Shown: one piece after another, positions 34,746 to 48,798 of the stretch
How the letters are laid out: each line of letters begins with the position of its first letter
How positions within the stretch are numbered: position 1 is the first letter of the stretch
Source of the DNA: Tubulanus polymorphus
Lineage: Eukaryota; Nemertea; Palaeonemertea; Tubulaniformes; Tubulanidae
Direction: 5' to 3'
Length of the DNA: 60,000 nucleotides
NCBI RefSeq assembly: GCF_964204645.1
Contig: NC_134029.1
Location: 9,726,850-9,786,849, forward strand
Notes under the pieces: generated by a model
Told to the model about the DNA's origin: nothing
What the model saw: only the letters and a program-made list of their open reading frames with translations
Databases searched by the model: none
Translations under genes and position numbers: made by a program

Positions 34746-36532
34746 ATATTCATCACATTCAGTCTTCAATTAAGCTGCTACGTATATATTGAGAGCAAAT
34801 CCTATAATTTGGTGATACCGCAGTCGAGCGGGTCATTTTGTCTGCTATTGGAAAATAATTGATCGATAAGAGAATGTCACCACCGATATCGTTTTTTTTC
34901 TAGTTAAAAGGTGTTAATGCTTGATCGCACAAATAATTTTGTATTTCCAATACTAAAATTATCGATGATTGACTTTAATTGGTCTCGACGACTTATAATG
35001 CCGGGTAGATTCATTTTTTTTTCTAAATTGGCTCATACAGCAGCCGCGCTGCGCGAAGTTGCATCAACATTGTGAAAGTCCCCAGAGAATCACCGCAGCT
35101 GATTAAAGGCATGGCCGTTTAGCACACGTCGGGGATCCATAAATTTCCGATCACATCGACTCGTATATATGGAATTAATCACGGTTTACCTGCCGGATTG
35201 TCTATATGACTGACATTGATGAGGTACAGAAACTAGTACTGTCACGTTGATTACTGTAATATAGTATATACACGCACACGCCAATGACTATTTCTGACAG
35301 GATTCGAAGTTTAGAATTATTTTCATAGTTCTTGGATAAATTTCTCTCATACGCCGACGAATCAATTTTCTTAAATACCGCCAAAATTTATATATGATGT
35401 ATAATAAATGATATATTATGATGTATCATATAATTGATATATATGATATTGATAAATTCTATTGTTCCTCTTCTCTCTTCTCTTTATTATTTATATTGTT
35501 TACCCTTTCTGTTTTTTGTTTTGTTTTATTCACAATCGTACTCTTGATATATGATCAATGAATTAATTTGATTTTGAATTTACGACACGCGTTTCGATCG
35601 TGTATTTAAATAAATGTAAGACTATTATATATTGTCAACAGTTTAAAATCTTAATATTAATTTCAATGTGTTTTATAATAACTTCGCGATACTTATATAT
35701 ATATATATAAATCGAGAGCAATTGATATTTGCTTTGTCTTCCCAAGGTTCGGGGTTCCAATCCTGGATAGTTGTTATTCTCATTACATGTCCATTCGTAC
35801 TCGATTATGATGGGCTCCCCATTTGTGGCCCTCTCCCTGCTTTAGGATAAAGAAACCTCCGACCTTTTACGATGTGAATAGGTGATGTGTAGCGGATTGC
35901 GGGACATCTGTAAACTAAAAATAGGTTTTGAAATCATCTCAAGAAAACTTCCCAGTAACACTATTGCAGAGGGTTTCTTTATCAACGATTCGACCGGAGA
36001 GAGAGGAAGAGAGAGTGAGAGAGTGAGCGAATAACCGTCTGGTAGCGCTAATAAAACCAATATGTCCATATCTGCAATATGCCAACCTGGTTCATTGATG
36101 TCACTCGGGACACCATGCTCGCTAGTGCGTATGTTCGATTACGCTCCGTCTTAATGAATTAATGGACTACAGTGACAAATATTAACCCAAATCATATATA
36201 TGTATATATATTTATATAATATTCAGCCTATACATAGATTCATCACGTGCAAACTCATCGGTTATTGTAAAAGCTTTTCTCAGAACGAGACTGCTTTTTC
36301 ACGCGAGAATCTAATGGTTGTTTATCTTAAGCACCACACCCCCTCATCCCTGTTTGTGACTTGACGGAATTTTCAAATTTTTATAAAAAGTAAATTAACT
36401 TCGGAACGGTGATTAAAGAAGTTCTTGGACGTTTGGACAAAAGGAAAAAGACCTTTGTTCTAGACGATTGCAGTTTATAAACGCGTACAAAGATAGTTGT
36501 TTCACCGACAATGAAAATTCAAAAAAGAATTG
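34746..36532. other. Gene-free stretch
   Basis: No supported gene. An AT-rich block at about 35390-35455 is built of ATGATATAT/ATATATCAT pieces that can pair with each other. GGGGTTCCAATCCTGG at 35752-35767 looks like a Pol III B-box, but I see no convincing A-box partner. Confidence 0.4.
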
Positions 36533-36735
36533 CGGTCTTTGTAGTTCAGTGAGATAAGGCGTGATGCTGTTGGATCCACTTCCACAGTACCGAATGACAA
36601 GTGGGTTCGAGTCCTACTGGCTGCTTACAGTGTGCGGGCAACACGTCAAAAGCCATCCCGTCTTGAGGTTAAATGAATAATCCAATAAGGAAACTAAGAT
36701 CCAAGCGACGTAAAGCCAGAACAAACAAACCAAAA
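36533..36735 (+). repeat. tRNA-derived SINE
   Basis: An A-box-like TAGTTCAGTGAGATAAGG (36542-36559) and a B-box GGGTTCGAGTCC (36603-36614) are arranged as in a tRNA, with somewhat wide spacing. A short tRNA-unrelated body follows, ending near GACGTAAAGCC and an ACAAACAAACCAAAA tail. That layout (Pol III head, body, A-rich tail) is typical of a SINE. Confidence 0.65.
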
Positions 36736-38324
36736 TTGTTATCAATTTTTGATTTATTAATTGTTTTTTGAATTTAAATTGTGGGTGAAACAACTATAAT
36801 CAACTATAAGACTGGAAATATTCTCAACTATCTACAAGCGTACAAAAATGTATCAAAACGGCTGCGATTTTGATAATTCATTTGATCCGTCACTGATCGG
36901 GCATTGTGTGGCAGTGTTTCTTATGCAGCGCACACAGCAATCGACACAGGCTTTGGGTAAAACCATGGGTAAACAGTGCTTCTTGTTTTGGAGTGTTCAT
37001 CTAGTGCTATGTGAGCTATACTTTAATGTCTAAATAGCCTTTAGACCATTTGCTTGAAAATGGTCGGAAAATCATCTTAGCAATTTCACGATGCGTCTGA
37101 CTGTTTGAATTATTGATAACGACGTTTTTATCCATTATTCCATATAGATATTGTTCCTGAAATTGTCCCTGCACTTTGCAAATGTGGCACCCTAGAGTGT
37201 GGCTTCATTCGGCTTCATGCGGTTATTCTGAACACGTCGCCAGACAGTTGCAAATGGATGACCCGTCGTTGAATTAACGAGTTCTTTCTCTAAAAAGTTT
37301 TGATTAGAAATACTACAGCGAAAACCGAGTCATTGACGAGTGATGGTCCGTTTCATTACTCTCCGGTCGGTGTGAGAAATATCACAAATTTTCAGCCCGT
37401 ACCCGCGCTCCCCTCGCGCCATGCCAAGTTAAGATCGCGCGATGTGACAAACAGAATAGTGAAGGCCACTCATCGCAATCTTCACTCTCAGTGCAGATTA
37501 GGTTCGTGGAAAATAAGAATACGACTGTTACATAGTTTCAAACGATTAAGATTTTTCTTTTTCACAACGGTTGCAATTTAAAACAAGAACTCAATATTTG
37601 GTAACACCCAGGAAGTAAGACAAGGTGTGACACGCACTTAGACTTGTTGTCATTGATCATATTCAGCTAATGTATGATCTATTGAAAATTTGTTACGGAG
37701 AGATTACTTTATCATGCAAGGTTTCTTGCACTGCCGAAATTAACAAGTCATCTTCGGCGCAGCTAGATCAATACAGTGTAATTACTAATACACTCGAATA
37801 AGATTAATTCAAATGCAATTTAGACCACATTTTTGTTTTGCGATCAATCGACGACGGATAATGCAGATGAACTGTCACAGGCCTTTACTTTTAAAGGCCC
37901 AATTTTAAGTTTCTAATTTTTAAATTTCATTTCAACATTAGATATCAAGGTTAATTTCAAGGTTCTCAGGAGACTTTTCCATTTCAACCCACGATATTGT
38001 GTGAGATATCACCGTGAATTTGAGTTTGTTTATGTTTTCGTAAGGGTTAACAAATTCCTTGAGAGGTTTTGATATAAGTTAAGTACTTGAACCACGGACA
38101 CGCGTTTCAGAGTCCATGTTTGAACTAACCTGTATTTTCTTTCGATATCCTCCAGTCGTTTGTCATAACTTTTGAAGTTAAACATAAATACGTTTTGAAG
38201 TTAAACATAAATATCGTCATCGCTTTCGACCGTCTGTCCGCCCAGGCGCCCAGGAATAGCTAGTTCCCGCTTTACGGTCTCCAGTTTAGAACCAAGTGTG
38301 AATGAACCTTTTTCTTCTATGTAA
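36736..38324. other. Gene-free stretch
   Basis: No supported gene. A 93-residue frame at 37300-37581 is unrecognised. GTTTTGAAGTTAAACATAAATA is directly duplicated (24-bp period) at about 38170-38215. Nothing else stands out. Confidence 0.4.
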
Positions 38325-38543
38325 GGCTAAACAAAAATGATACCTTGTTTCTCCGCAGCGGCAAGGTCATTTTTGTAAAATATGATAAAATCTATAAACA
38401 GTTCATTTCTATAGCGGCCGGGTCTGTTATGGTAAAATTGATCACGATTTAAAAAAAAGTAATGTATAGGGTAGATGGGCTGCCGGCCGGGTCAACATTT
38501 AAGCTCAGCAGAGCGGAGAAACAAGGTATCAATTTTTTTAGCC
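38325..38543. mobile_element. PIF/Harbinger-like MITE copy 2, 219 bp, TAA target-site duplication
   Basis: The inverted ends are GGCTAAA…TACCTTGTTTCTCCGC (38325) and GCGGAGAAACAAGGTA…TTTAGCC (ending 38543), with TAA on both sides (38322-38324 and 38544-38546). Same family as 25506-25721 but better preserved in its inverted repeats. Confidence 0.88.
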
Positions 38544-38889
38544 TAACATTTCTTTTTTGGGGTGGTATATCCTACAAGCTATGCTTTTTTTATCTTCCCC
38601 TCTGATCCATTATGGCAACGTAATTTGTGTAAAAACATCATGATTTATAAATTGCATATTATTTTCATCAAAATTTATTCAAGTATAGCTCGCAAAGCAA
38701 GCGGCCAATTAGATTATTATGGCCAATGACAGAGTCGTTTGAGGCTTAACCGTTTAATGTTGAAATAGTCTAAATTTGAACTTTTGATAGTTAGTAGAAA
38801 ATCTCTTTCCTTTTTTTATATTCTTTTTCCTTTCATTTGACCATTTAAGCCGTGTTTAAGACGTGTGGCCGCGGCCGTGTTTCAGACCC

Positions 38890-39360
38890 TATCCAAGATA
38901 TGTGGATTCAGGATGGGATGAGAATCTGCTCCATTCTTTTTTGGCTTATGTACATTATCGAAGATGGCCGCCAAAGCATTATTTGTGTGTAGGCATGGAT
39001 TTTGTTTTCGCTCAGCAGTTTACAGTTTTCGACTGATCTTCTTTTAACTTGATATGGGTTAGGGGTGAAAATTAAATGTGCCCTTCTGTTTTTTCTATAT
39101 ATGCAGCTCATTCCTGATGGACGTCAGTACCATATTTGTGCGTGAAGTAGACATGGTTGACCTTATTCCCGCTCCACCGTCTACAATTTTTGTCTGATAT
39201 TTTTATAAATTTGGAGTAGAATGTACCCTATTGTTTTTGATTTAGGTTATCCAAGATGGCCGTTCTACAGTTGACAGTTTTTATCAATATTGTTATAGAT
39301 AGATATGTGATTAAGGATGGGAGGAGGATAAGCCCTGTTGTTTTGACCAGTGTGGGCCAT
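38890..39360. repeat. Degenerate ~145-bp tandem repeat
   Basis: Recurring anchors are AAGATGGCCG (38961 and 39255, with the related TGATGGACGTC at 39115), followed by CTGAT…TTTT…, and then a GTGCCCTTCTGTTTTTT, GTACCCTATTGTTTTT or GCCCTGTTGTTTT block in each unit. At least three units plus a partial first one. It is strongly diverged. Confidence 0.5.
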
Positions 39361-42300
39361 ATATTATTTGTCGAGCCTTCATAATTCGACCGAAATGTAT
39401 TGCTACTGTATTTTTAATATTTCAATTTCGGTAACGTTATTTCTTAAGTATCCAAATGAAGCGTACGTCGTTGATATTTTGTTCCATGTTCTTTGTTAAG
39501 TACATTCAATAATGTGCGACGTTTTTAGCGTTACGTGCGACTTGAAATACGACGTAAATTTCGGGGCATTAGCGGTAATCGCCTCTGCCGGAATATACAT
39601 GATCTTTCAACTCTGTAGTTATCAGATGTCTCAGACGATCGTGACATAGGCGAATCTACAGCCCAGTAGTTATATCGGAAAACGTTTTGTACAAGAAACA
39701 TGATGGCATAATTATGTCTAGTGATGACTCGTTTAAAAGTCGTTGTATTCACTAACTGCTCGTCATCACCGTCATCGTTAAATCATAATGTCGTCACGGT
39801 CGTGACGCCGAGATCGAGAGAAGCCCTGAATACAAATCAAATAAAATGCATTAACAATGAATTCAGTTTTTAGATAAGTATTTTGCTTATATACATTGAA
39901 AACTTTTTACGGTAATACGGAATAATACCATAGATGATGAAGCTTAGATAATTTCATTGAACCACTGCGTTATCTGGGTATGATACTCACGTAAGATAAC
40001 GTTTGTTAGCGACGTTTTCACGGTACTTATTGAATAACATAAACTCATCGGAATTAAACAAAGTAACCTTGTATTTCTTTCAGAATCATTGTTAGTTGAA
40101 GCACATTGAGATGCTTGCTATCCTACGCGTTTGAAAATGTCGTCTGTATGCTTTCTATTGTCTGGCAACGGAAATCAATCGCAGACGACTTATTTAAAGA
40201 CCGCCGAACGAATGTCGCGCGGATTTCTACCGACATTTCTACTCGAATGTGCGCTGACACTAACAGACCTCGTCTCGGGTCGTCTATAAGCGATTCACGA
40301 TTTTATCGCCTCGGATCGATAACGATTTTTGCTTTGAAAAAAGACACAAAATTTTCCCGAGGCCAATGAAGTGGTTCACAAGATAAGTTCCCAGTGTGGC
40401 GAAACTTCGTGATTCGGTTTCTAATTTCTAATGACACGACATACTTGACTTTGGAAAATGATTGTCATTTTACTATTTGAATACGCCATTTATTAACGAT
40501 TCAACGGATTCCAATGAAACCCGAATGAGAAATCAATTTGATGAATAGATACAAATCCGAAATGAATGTTACGCCTGTATGTTTTTAATGTTAATTTGCA
40601 TTAAAAGAAAAACGGTATAAAATTTACTGATTTTCTGATGATCTCAAAAGTGTATTGGAAACGGCTGAGAAACTGTTATTTGGTGCAAGTGTTTGTCAAA
40701 TGTCAGTACGGACAATTCAATATCCTATAATCCGCTTGTATGCTCATCAAGTTGGAATTTCAGTTCATCTATATTTCAAGATGATCGACAGCTCCACTCG
40801 AATGAAATCAAACATGAAAAGGGTATGGAAAAAATGTCGAGTTTCGTAGCGGGATGAAGTATCATATTCAGTCATATCTATCAACTCATCTATTCAACGA
40901 ATCTGCCATTGCAATTACCCACTCATTCAATTAGTCTACGAGTCTACTTTGCGAAAATTTACAGAAAAAAGCGTTTAGGTCCTAACTTCGAGTAAAGTAT
41001 TGCGCACGTTTCGGTTCTTCAACAATTTTTTGCTCGTTAAAGACTTAGCAATGCTAAGTGATTCGGGACATAAGATTATGAATTCACAAGGAAGCGCCGG
41101 GGACAAGAGAGACAAATATATATGTATATATATACATCCGTTTATGAATATAAAAAGAAAAATTACCGTTATCTTTGGTGAAATATAACTCGTCAGAAAC
41201 TCGAATTAGCAATTAGCATAATGTTTTCCCCATTTTCCGTTGAGATACATCTCGTCAAAAATCTAATTTTTTGGTTATAAATCATTAATACATTCCAAAG
41301 GATGAAAGACTAACGTATAATTTCCGAATTTATGATTCTTCTATATACAGCAGTGCCTTAATTATTTGATAACAAATACTTTATAAATGGTTTCACTATA
41401 CATATTTAAAGACCAAAAGCAAATCTTTCGAATAGAACAGAAATCATCATCATGACATTTTTCAGTGGCCTTGATAAAATCTGGTTATAAGAATAGCATC
41501 ATTTTTTAGCATAGTAGAGGAAAAACGAAATCCCTTACAACAGCTATTCGATTTGTAGAAGTATCGTGGGTGAAATCTGTTTATGATTTGCGCGGGGAAA
41601 CGTTGTTTTTTCCGTCTTTATTCAATGAGTACCGCGTTTGAACCTACGCGTTGTTTATCAGTTGTTTCAACGAAAATGCAGCCCCGGGTGGTTGTAACAA
41701 GGAAAGTTGATTAACGTAAAAATCGAGTCAGTGGAGCTTGACCATACGTCACCCACAAGTCTGACGTCGTGATTCTAACGATGGATTCAAGTCCGTGAAT
41801 TCCGCTGCCAAAAGTATTCACATCGTCCACATTCCACAATTTCCACATCGACTACTACAGACAGATCGGTTGCACGCAAGTTCACAATCTGAATAAGGAC
41901 TCGGTCTTTACACCTTCCTTTAGAACATCTTTTTTCTTCGATTCTGAAATGAAACGTTTGCAGCTTTCTAGAAGTAATTTTAACCGGTGGTTCTTTACAA
42001 ATTATCGGGTTGTCGAAATGCATTGATCGGAACCAGTATTTACTAACGAAATAGGGTCCATGGCTCTGTTAATTCGTCCGTCCCCTTTATCGTCGGTTTT
42101 GAGCTTTTTATATCGGGTAGGGGTCGATCGTGAAACTTAACCACAGTCCGCATTTACCAACTATGGTAAAAGTATAAAAGTTTTTTCTTCTGTGATTTCA
42201 TCTACAATTAATAGCGTGATTGGCAGCAATCGATGCCGTTCTTATTGGCGATACATCTCTGTAGTTGATATACAGATCTACGTGTGACGAGCAATACACA

Positions 42301-43239
42301 GATCACCCTCAATATGGAATGATTTTGAGTGCTGTCTTCTAATTAATATGCGGCGTGTCTGTATTGCTCAATACGTGTACCATTCTGACACACATCCATC
42401 GGGTGGTACGTGCTGTCCAATAAACCAGATCGCGACAGTGACAATATTAATATGTAAAATAATCCCATAAGCGCTGATTCCAAACACGCATGTCATCACA
42501 AGATAACACAAGCTAAACCGTAAATACAACGGGCGGACTGCTATAATCAAATATGGTGGTCTAATTTCCTCGGAGAAGTTATCTTCTCGCTGACATCACT
42601 TTCAGAGCCCGGGCTATACGCAGCGCGGTCCCATGGCTACCGACGTTTGTATTATGTGTCAATCTTTTTTCACTGTTATGTCTATCTTCACACTGGGCGC
42701 GATAAAACGCGCCATGATTAAAAAGTACCTCGAGAATAAAGATATATTTGTGTGCCAGAAAATTGATTTTACGTCCAGAACATTTCGGAAGTTACGTAAA
42801 GCGGGTTTGAGATGCGTGGCGATATTTCTGCGGGACGAAAAGTGCAGGGTATCACTTCATGACGTATATGCCGCTTTATTATTTTCCGCGGCCGAGCAAC
42901 GCACAATGGCCATTCTTACGTAGACAACACCGCACCGGATATTGAAAATGATGAACAATAATCGGTTCGAAGATGGGAGCCAAACCTTATTTAGAAGACT
43001 CGGTTATGGTTGAAATATTGGCATGATGTCCGTGGTGACGGAGAACTTATAGCCAGCGTACCGAGACACATTCCTTTGGATAACTAGATCGCTTCTGAAC
43101 TACGCATTTTAGTATTCAAATAGGGCTATATATCGCAAAGCCTACTGAGCGCATGGAGCAGTAGCAATAATTTCGAAAAGGTCAGTTCCTCGACCGGGTT
43201 CAAATGTTCGCTGAGAATCTTAGTGTTATAAACGTATCT
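39361..43239. other. Gene-free stretch
   Basis: No supported gene. An acceptor-like TTGTATTTCTTTCAG ends at 40083 before short open frames (to about 40370), and an ATG with a reasonable start context opens a 96-residue frame at 42633-42923. Neither shows a recognisable domain or a partner exon. Both are noted only as weak candidates. Confidence 0.35.
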
Positions 43240-43567
43240 ATGCACTAGAATCGTATGCAGATCAGTCAATGCAACAGGACTTGGTGTATTTCAAATGATG
43301 TGCTGATGAGGTGAGCACAACAACGAGGAGCAACAAAGCGAGTGATCACCACCGTACCATAGCTTACGAGCATTATCATCTGTCTCATTGCTGTATGCGG
43401 CGAATGCACTAGAATCGTATGCAGATCAGTCAATGCAACAGGACTTGGTGTATTTCAAATGATGTGCTGATGAGGTGAGCACAACAACGAGGAGCAACAA
43501 AGCGAGTGATCACCACCGTACCATAGCTTACGAGCATTATCATCTGTCTCATTGCTGTATGCGGCGA
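43240..43567. repeat. Perfect 164-bp tandem duplication
   Basis: 43240-43403 and 43404-43567 are identical over all 164 bases by direct comparison. Both start ATGCACTAGAATCG and end GTATGCGGCGA. The flanks outside the two copies do not match. Confidence 0.97.
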
Positions 43568-46280
43568 TTAGAACATGAGGTGAAGCCATGACTGGGATGT
43601 GCCGGGCTTGAGCGCATTACAGTCTTGTTTTGGCCTAGCTATAAAATTGGATTTGTGTACTAGGTGACTTCAGATGAAAGCATTGGTCGGATTACAGTAA
43701 ATACGACTTTGTAGGCCTATAAATGTTTTCCTGTGATGCTTCGCGGAAAAAGTCAATTGCGCTACAAACGAACGACTTACAAAACACTAGGCGAGTGCAC
43801 GTTGTCCCGGCGTCACGCCGCGTAACACAGGCCTACTTAATACGCTTCCGCATCGTGAAAGGTAATTGTGCTCCACAACGATTAATAATTAATAAAATCT
43901 ATAAAATAATTCCAATACAGCCCGATCGATAACGCATATTTATCACCGCTTAACGACCGAGTATTACGTGCGCTTTGCCAGTGATAGGAGATCGCACGAT
44001 CACTTTAATGGCCGCCGAGGGTCAATAATCTTAATAAAGCCCAGCTCATTATATTGAGTTACTAGCATATTAAATAGTGGATGAATGGATTCATTTGGTC
44101 ATGATATCACCAAACACCCTGGTTCATAAGCGACAGATAAAACACAATCCATATAAATATATTTCGGGGCCGGTGAATTCTAAAATATAAGCCAAAAGTT
44201 ATTATCTTCCATCCAAGAGAAGAGGCAAAATTTGACTGGAAAAGTGACTGGGAAAGCCATTCGTAGCATGAATTTTGTGTTACCGAAGAATGCAAAATAA
44301 AATATATTGTGGAAATAGATAGAAAAGATGGATATTCGTATGTCAATGGTCACTTAGAATTGCAGTCAGAATCTTCACACAATCTTCATCTAGAACACTT
44401 CCATGGATCAAAAAATTGACTTTTCGCTTATTTCTTTTTGTTTGAAAAAGGTCGTTTATGCGCGATCGTGTAAGCATGTTAGACTGTGGTAAAGCGGAGG
44501 TCTTTTTTCCGTATTTGTCCACGCGACTCCGTTCGATCCACGCGATAACTAACTACACATTCAAAGCATGTCACTGCGCCACCAGTAATTATCAGAATTT
44601 AAGACGACGTTAAAAGCCATTAATTTTGCAAATAGCGAAGGTGAGAATCTTCTCTCCGAGGTAATTAGGTGGCCAAGCGACAATTAGCATCCACCCAATG
44701 CAACCGACAAAACGAGTCATCCGTGATGCAACATAAATAATGATTAAACGCTTAGCTTCCACCAGGACATTACGTAATTTAAATTTTAGCGATCATGCTC
44801 TCTGGAGGACCGAACCATTGCTTCAAACGAAAACAGAGAAATTGGCATTATTGTACGACTACGGAAAGTAAATCCCTACAGCCGTGCAACGCTGTACTAT
44901 ACAACACAAAAACTTAAAAAACAACACAAAGCAACACAAAAACCATATTTTTCCACAAGCCAGTAGAAATCATCGTGTTATCTTAGATAACCCCCTCCAC
45001 TCGGTAGCCTAAATGGTATATCATGAACGTGTTTGAAAAGAATTATCGATTCGATGAGAATCAACGGGTCCGTCACAGCAATCTCAATTTATTTGAAAGT
45101 CTCAATCGACGATCTGAAAGTATAGGCCTACAGTGGCAATGAATTGAGATATAGGCAAAATACAAAACTCAATTATATGATCCCTTTCTAGAGCTTCAAT
45201 ATTCATTCCAAATTTAGATCATTTTCAGCATCCCGTTTTCGTTCAATATGTGTACATACGTATTAGGAGTTATCCTTTTCATCATTCGAAACAATTTGGA
45301 AAGTCCGGACATGAATCATCCCTTTACTCCAATAATAGACGATAGATACTTCCTCTTGGCGTAGTAGATGATCAATAGGATTAAGGATATAAGATATCGT
45401 AGTAACATACGTACTGATATTTTGGGCTTTACAGTATATACATTGGGTGAAGCACGATCGCCGCATCGCGACAAACGATAACGGCGTATGGCGCCTTTAT
45501 TGAAAAGACAGGATTATCAAATATGTTGCCAAAAGCAATATCTATATTCTTCGAGAAATGAAATACGAACACGTTGTCGGTATTTCTATGTAGGGACAGA
45601 CGCCATATAATGATGGACAAATATCATGGGAATATTGCAATATGTTTCATCACATACGATAATCCTTTCTTTATTCACTTCTAGATCTACCACCATCTTA
45701 ATCCGAGTTCATTAATTCCCATAATGCATTGGCCACCACCGTACCGTTGTGGCACTGAATGTAACTGACTTTCCACAACCTGATTACCCTTTGATCCTAC
45801 GTCACAATGTCATTTACTAATGATAGCCCGGTATTATGCTTCATTTGTTCACATTACCGCGAGCAGCGGCGATGTCACGACTTTTACTTAACTGCGGTCT
45901 CATGATTCATTCCGCGGTAGGTAACGTCGCGTAACGACTACTACGACGGTCAACGCTACAACAGGATGGAGACAAATGACTAAGTAAGCGACGGGTGAAT
46001 CGAGTCATGTGTATGTCCATGATCAGGCAGCACATCTTTGGCTGCGGCGAAAAATAACCGTAAAGTAACCGGACTGAAAACTAATTCAGGGATGCGCGCA
46101 TAGAGCTTTTCGATTTCACGTTCCTCAAGAATTAAGAAATGTAATCCATAATTACATTGATAAGATCTTAATAGTTCCGTCCAGTAGAATTCGAGAGGTT
46201 GCTGGTTATTACGGTCAATAGGTGATAAATGTTTGTGGGTAGCAAGTGTTGCATGCGGAATGTCTAATCAAGGGTTCACA
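43568..46280. other. Gene-free stretch with a SINE-like block
   Basis: No supported gene. About 44455-44635 holds a B-box-like CCGTTCGATCC (44529-44539) and a downstream GACGTTAAAAGCC resembling the SINE at 36.5 kb, so a decayed SINE is possible. The rest is AT-rich with homeodomain-type TAATTA cores at 44660-44760, which is not evidence of function by itself. Confidence 0.35.
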
Positions 46281-46284
46281 CAGA

Positions 46285-46375
46285 AACGGTAGATTCCTGA
46301 AGATGACAATTAGAATTTAGTCGAAACGTTGAACCGCTAGGTCAAGGAAAATGTTTTCGGGCTTAATATTATTCG
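46285..46375 (+). repeat. Dispersed CTGANGA…GAAAC repeat, copy 2
   Basis: CTGAAGA at 46297-46303, a 19-base spacer with GAC/GTC pairing, then GAAAC at 46323-46327, the same 31-base core length as copy 1. Downstream TCAAGGAAAATGTTTTCGGG and CTTAATATTATTCG parallel copies 3 and 1 respectively. Confidence 0.6.
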
Positions 46376-48798
46376 CAGCGACTTTCCCCACATATAAATC
46401 ATTTTCAGTGAAAGACCATAATTGAGTGAGAAAGCGAATCTTATATCTATCCGATGATTTGTTTGATAATTTTCGTGACTAAAAAACAACAACAGTGATT
46501 TTGATTGTATCTTATGAATGCGGAAAATGATATAGTTGATCGAAGTAATGCGACGAATTACGATTCTGTGAAACAGATTTCCTTGTATGTTTCGAGTTTT
46601 TACGTGGCGCACCGGGTGAAAAGCTGTTCTAGCGATTTTGCCTCTGAAAATTGCCCGTAATTGCTGCGTTATGTGACCGAATGGCCGAAGATAAACCATC
46701 TTCTCGGCATGAGTTCATCCATTCGCATCAAAGCTAAGTTCCTATCAGCGCTGCCTGATGTCTGATTACCATGTCATGTAAAACTTTTATCTTCGTCTCA
46801 ATTGCTGTGACCGCGTAGAATTTGATACTGCGTCAAAGATACATCGCATATATACGTGAATACATGTATACATGATACTTTTCAAGAGAAATCGAAATCT
46901 TTCGTCTTTGATGTACAGTTCTAAAACGTTTGGAGAAACGTTACAAGTCCGAAGATTTAGTCAACCAAAAGCGTTTAGACGTGTTCAAACAGCGCGGCTC
47001 AACACCTATGATGCATCTCAACTGGCGTGTTACCGATGATTTGCAAGGTACGACGGTACACATATTTTCAGAGTTTCTCTCGAAAATCGACACTTTCGAG
47101 TTTATCTATAGATTGGAAAAGCCATTTCATTATTGGTATTTCATTTAGTTAATAGCTGTGGTTTGTACGGAGATTATTCTTTTCGTATGATCGTGCAGGG
47201 TTCTGCCATTTATTGGACCGTCACGGATCGAGCCATTGTCGTGATTTAATCCCTGGTCTATCCCGCAGATACTCGTAATTAAATTCCCGCTGGAATTTGG
47301 GAAACAAGATGCGCCGAGTTTAACGCGAATCTCTTCCCGTACCTTCGACCGATAGCGCGTCTCATTGCTTCGTCGTATCCAGTGACATTCGCTCCTAACT
47401 GAATTATATTTCGATTATGGATCATCATTGAACTTCAAAACGGGTCAATGCACCGGCACGTCTACCGCTTGCTATTCTTATTTGCTACGAACATATTGGT
47501 ATATGCGCGTTGGCAAATTGCAGGAAATTTCTATATATATAGTCGATCTTCATATTATATGAAATTCGCCCGCGGCTAAAACGGCGATGAAACGCAATCT
47601 ATCTCGAAACCTCAAAGAAAACTTCTTGATATTGCCATTCCATTCGATTATTTCACGGGTACTAGGCACAATGTGGTGCATGAGGCTATCGTTAATGAAA
47701 ACATATCTTCAGCTTTTAGTTTACTTATATGAATCAACCCTGGGAAATGATGTTTTCTTCATTTCTTATTCATGGCGGTCAATAGTATTTTTCTCTAAAT
47801 CTGGCAGCTGATAGATAGCTACCCATTGATAAAAAATGTTTCTTCATTTAATCCTAAATTGATGAGACGTGTACATAAATTAAATGACATATACATGGTC
47901 TGAATAAACCCCCTTGGACACTGCTGCAACACTTCGCAGTAAAAATTCCGCCAGGACCGGCTAATGCGACTTCTATTTCGACGTTTCGACGTGTTTTAAC
48001 ATAGTGTTTTAAATACAGCAATAACAATTGATTAAAGTTAGTCAATCATTCGTTGCTATAAATGTTCAGCTCGTATCATAATCGATGTGGGATGCGAAAA
48101 ATTCTGTTCGAATCATCTGAGTATCATCTGGTCGGATCCTGTATCTAAACGCGTTAAACATTTCGTATGGCACTTTCGTGGAGTCTCCCCGTAGGTATAG
48201 TATTCTATCGAAGTTTATCGCATCAACGGGTGGGACCTACTAGAATCAAGTCCATACATGTTCTGAAAATTTTTATTGACTTCCTTAGGGCTCTGTCCAA
48301 AAAAAACTTGCTCACAAAATTGTATATATCAATACTCGTCTTTCGTCCCGCTGACTTATGGTTCTGCGGTTAGTGTCATTTAACACTTAACCAATCAAAA
48401 AATGAAATGTTATGATATGATTTCTGCGAAAGACGTCCCAGTTACGCAGTTATTGATTATATATTTCAAGTTCCGTATTTATTTTCAAAACTTCCATATT
48501 TGCTTTGATTGGTTTTTGTTGATGTCGTCATTCGCGTGGCATCCTGTTTATGCTAATAAGCCATGTGTTTGGATTGCCGCAATAACAACGTAACTTTCAG
48601 TATTATATAGTCAGTATTAATGATAAATTAATGATTGAATTTACTATAATCATACCCACTTGTTAACATTAGATTAAAGCACTCTACTCACAACGTAACA
48701 AGGCTATTCGCAAATCGGTCAAATCTATTAGCGTTTATCTAGAATTCCTATTCGATTGGACCGGCAATCACCAGATGACACCACAAAACACTAGGTCA
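46376..48798. other. Gene-free stretch
   Basis: No supported gene. The 120-residue minus-strand frame at 46337-46699 is unrecognised and overlaps the dispersed repeat edge, so I treat it as chance. Confidence 0.4.

Noticed and set aside
42633-42923. 96-residue frame with a good ATG context
   Set aside because: No domain recognised, no supporting splice or poly(A) context, and length within chance for this less AT-rich patch.
46337-46699. 120-residue minus-strand frame
   Set aside because: Overlaps the edge of a dispersed repeat and shows no recognisable similarity.
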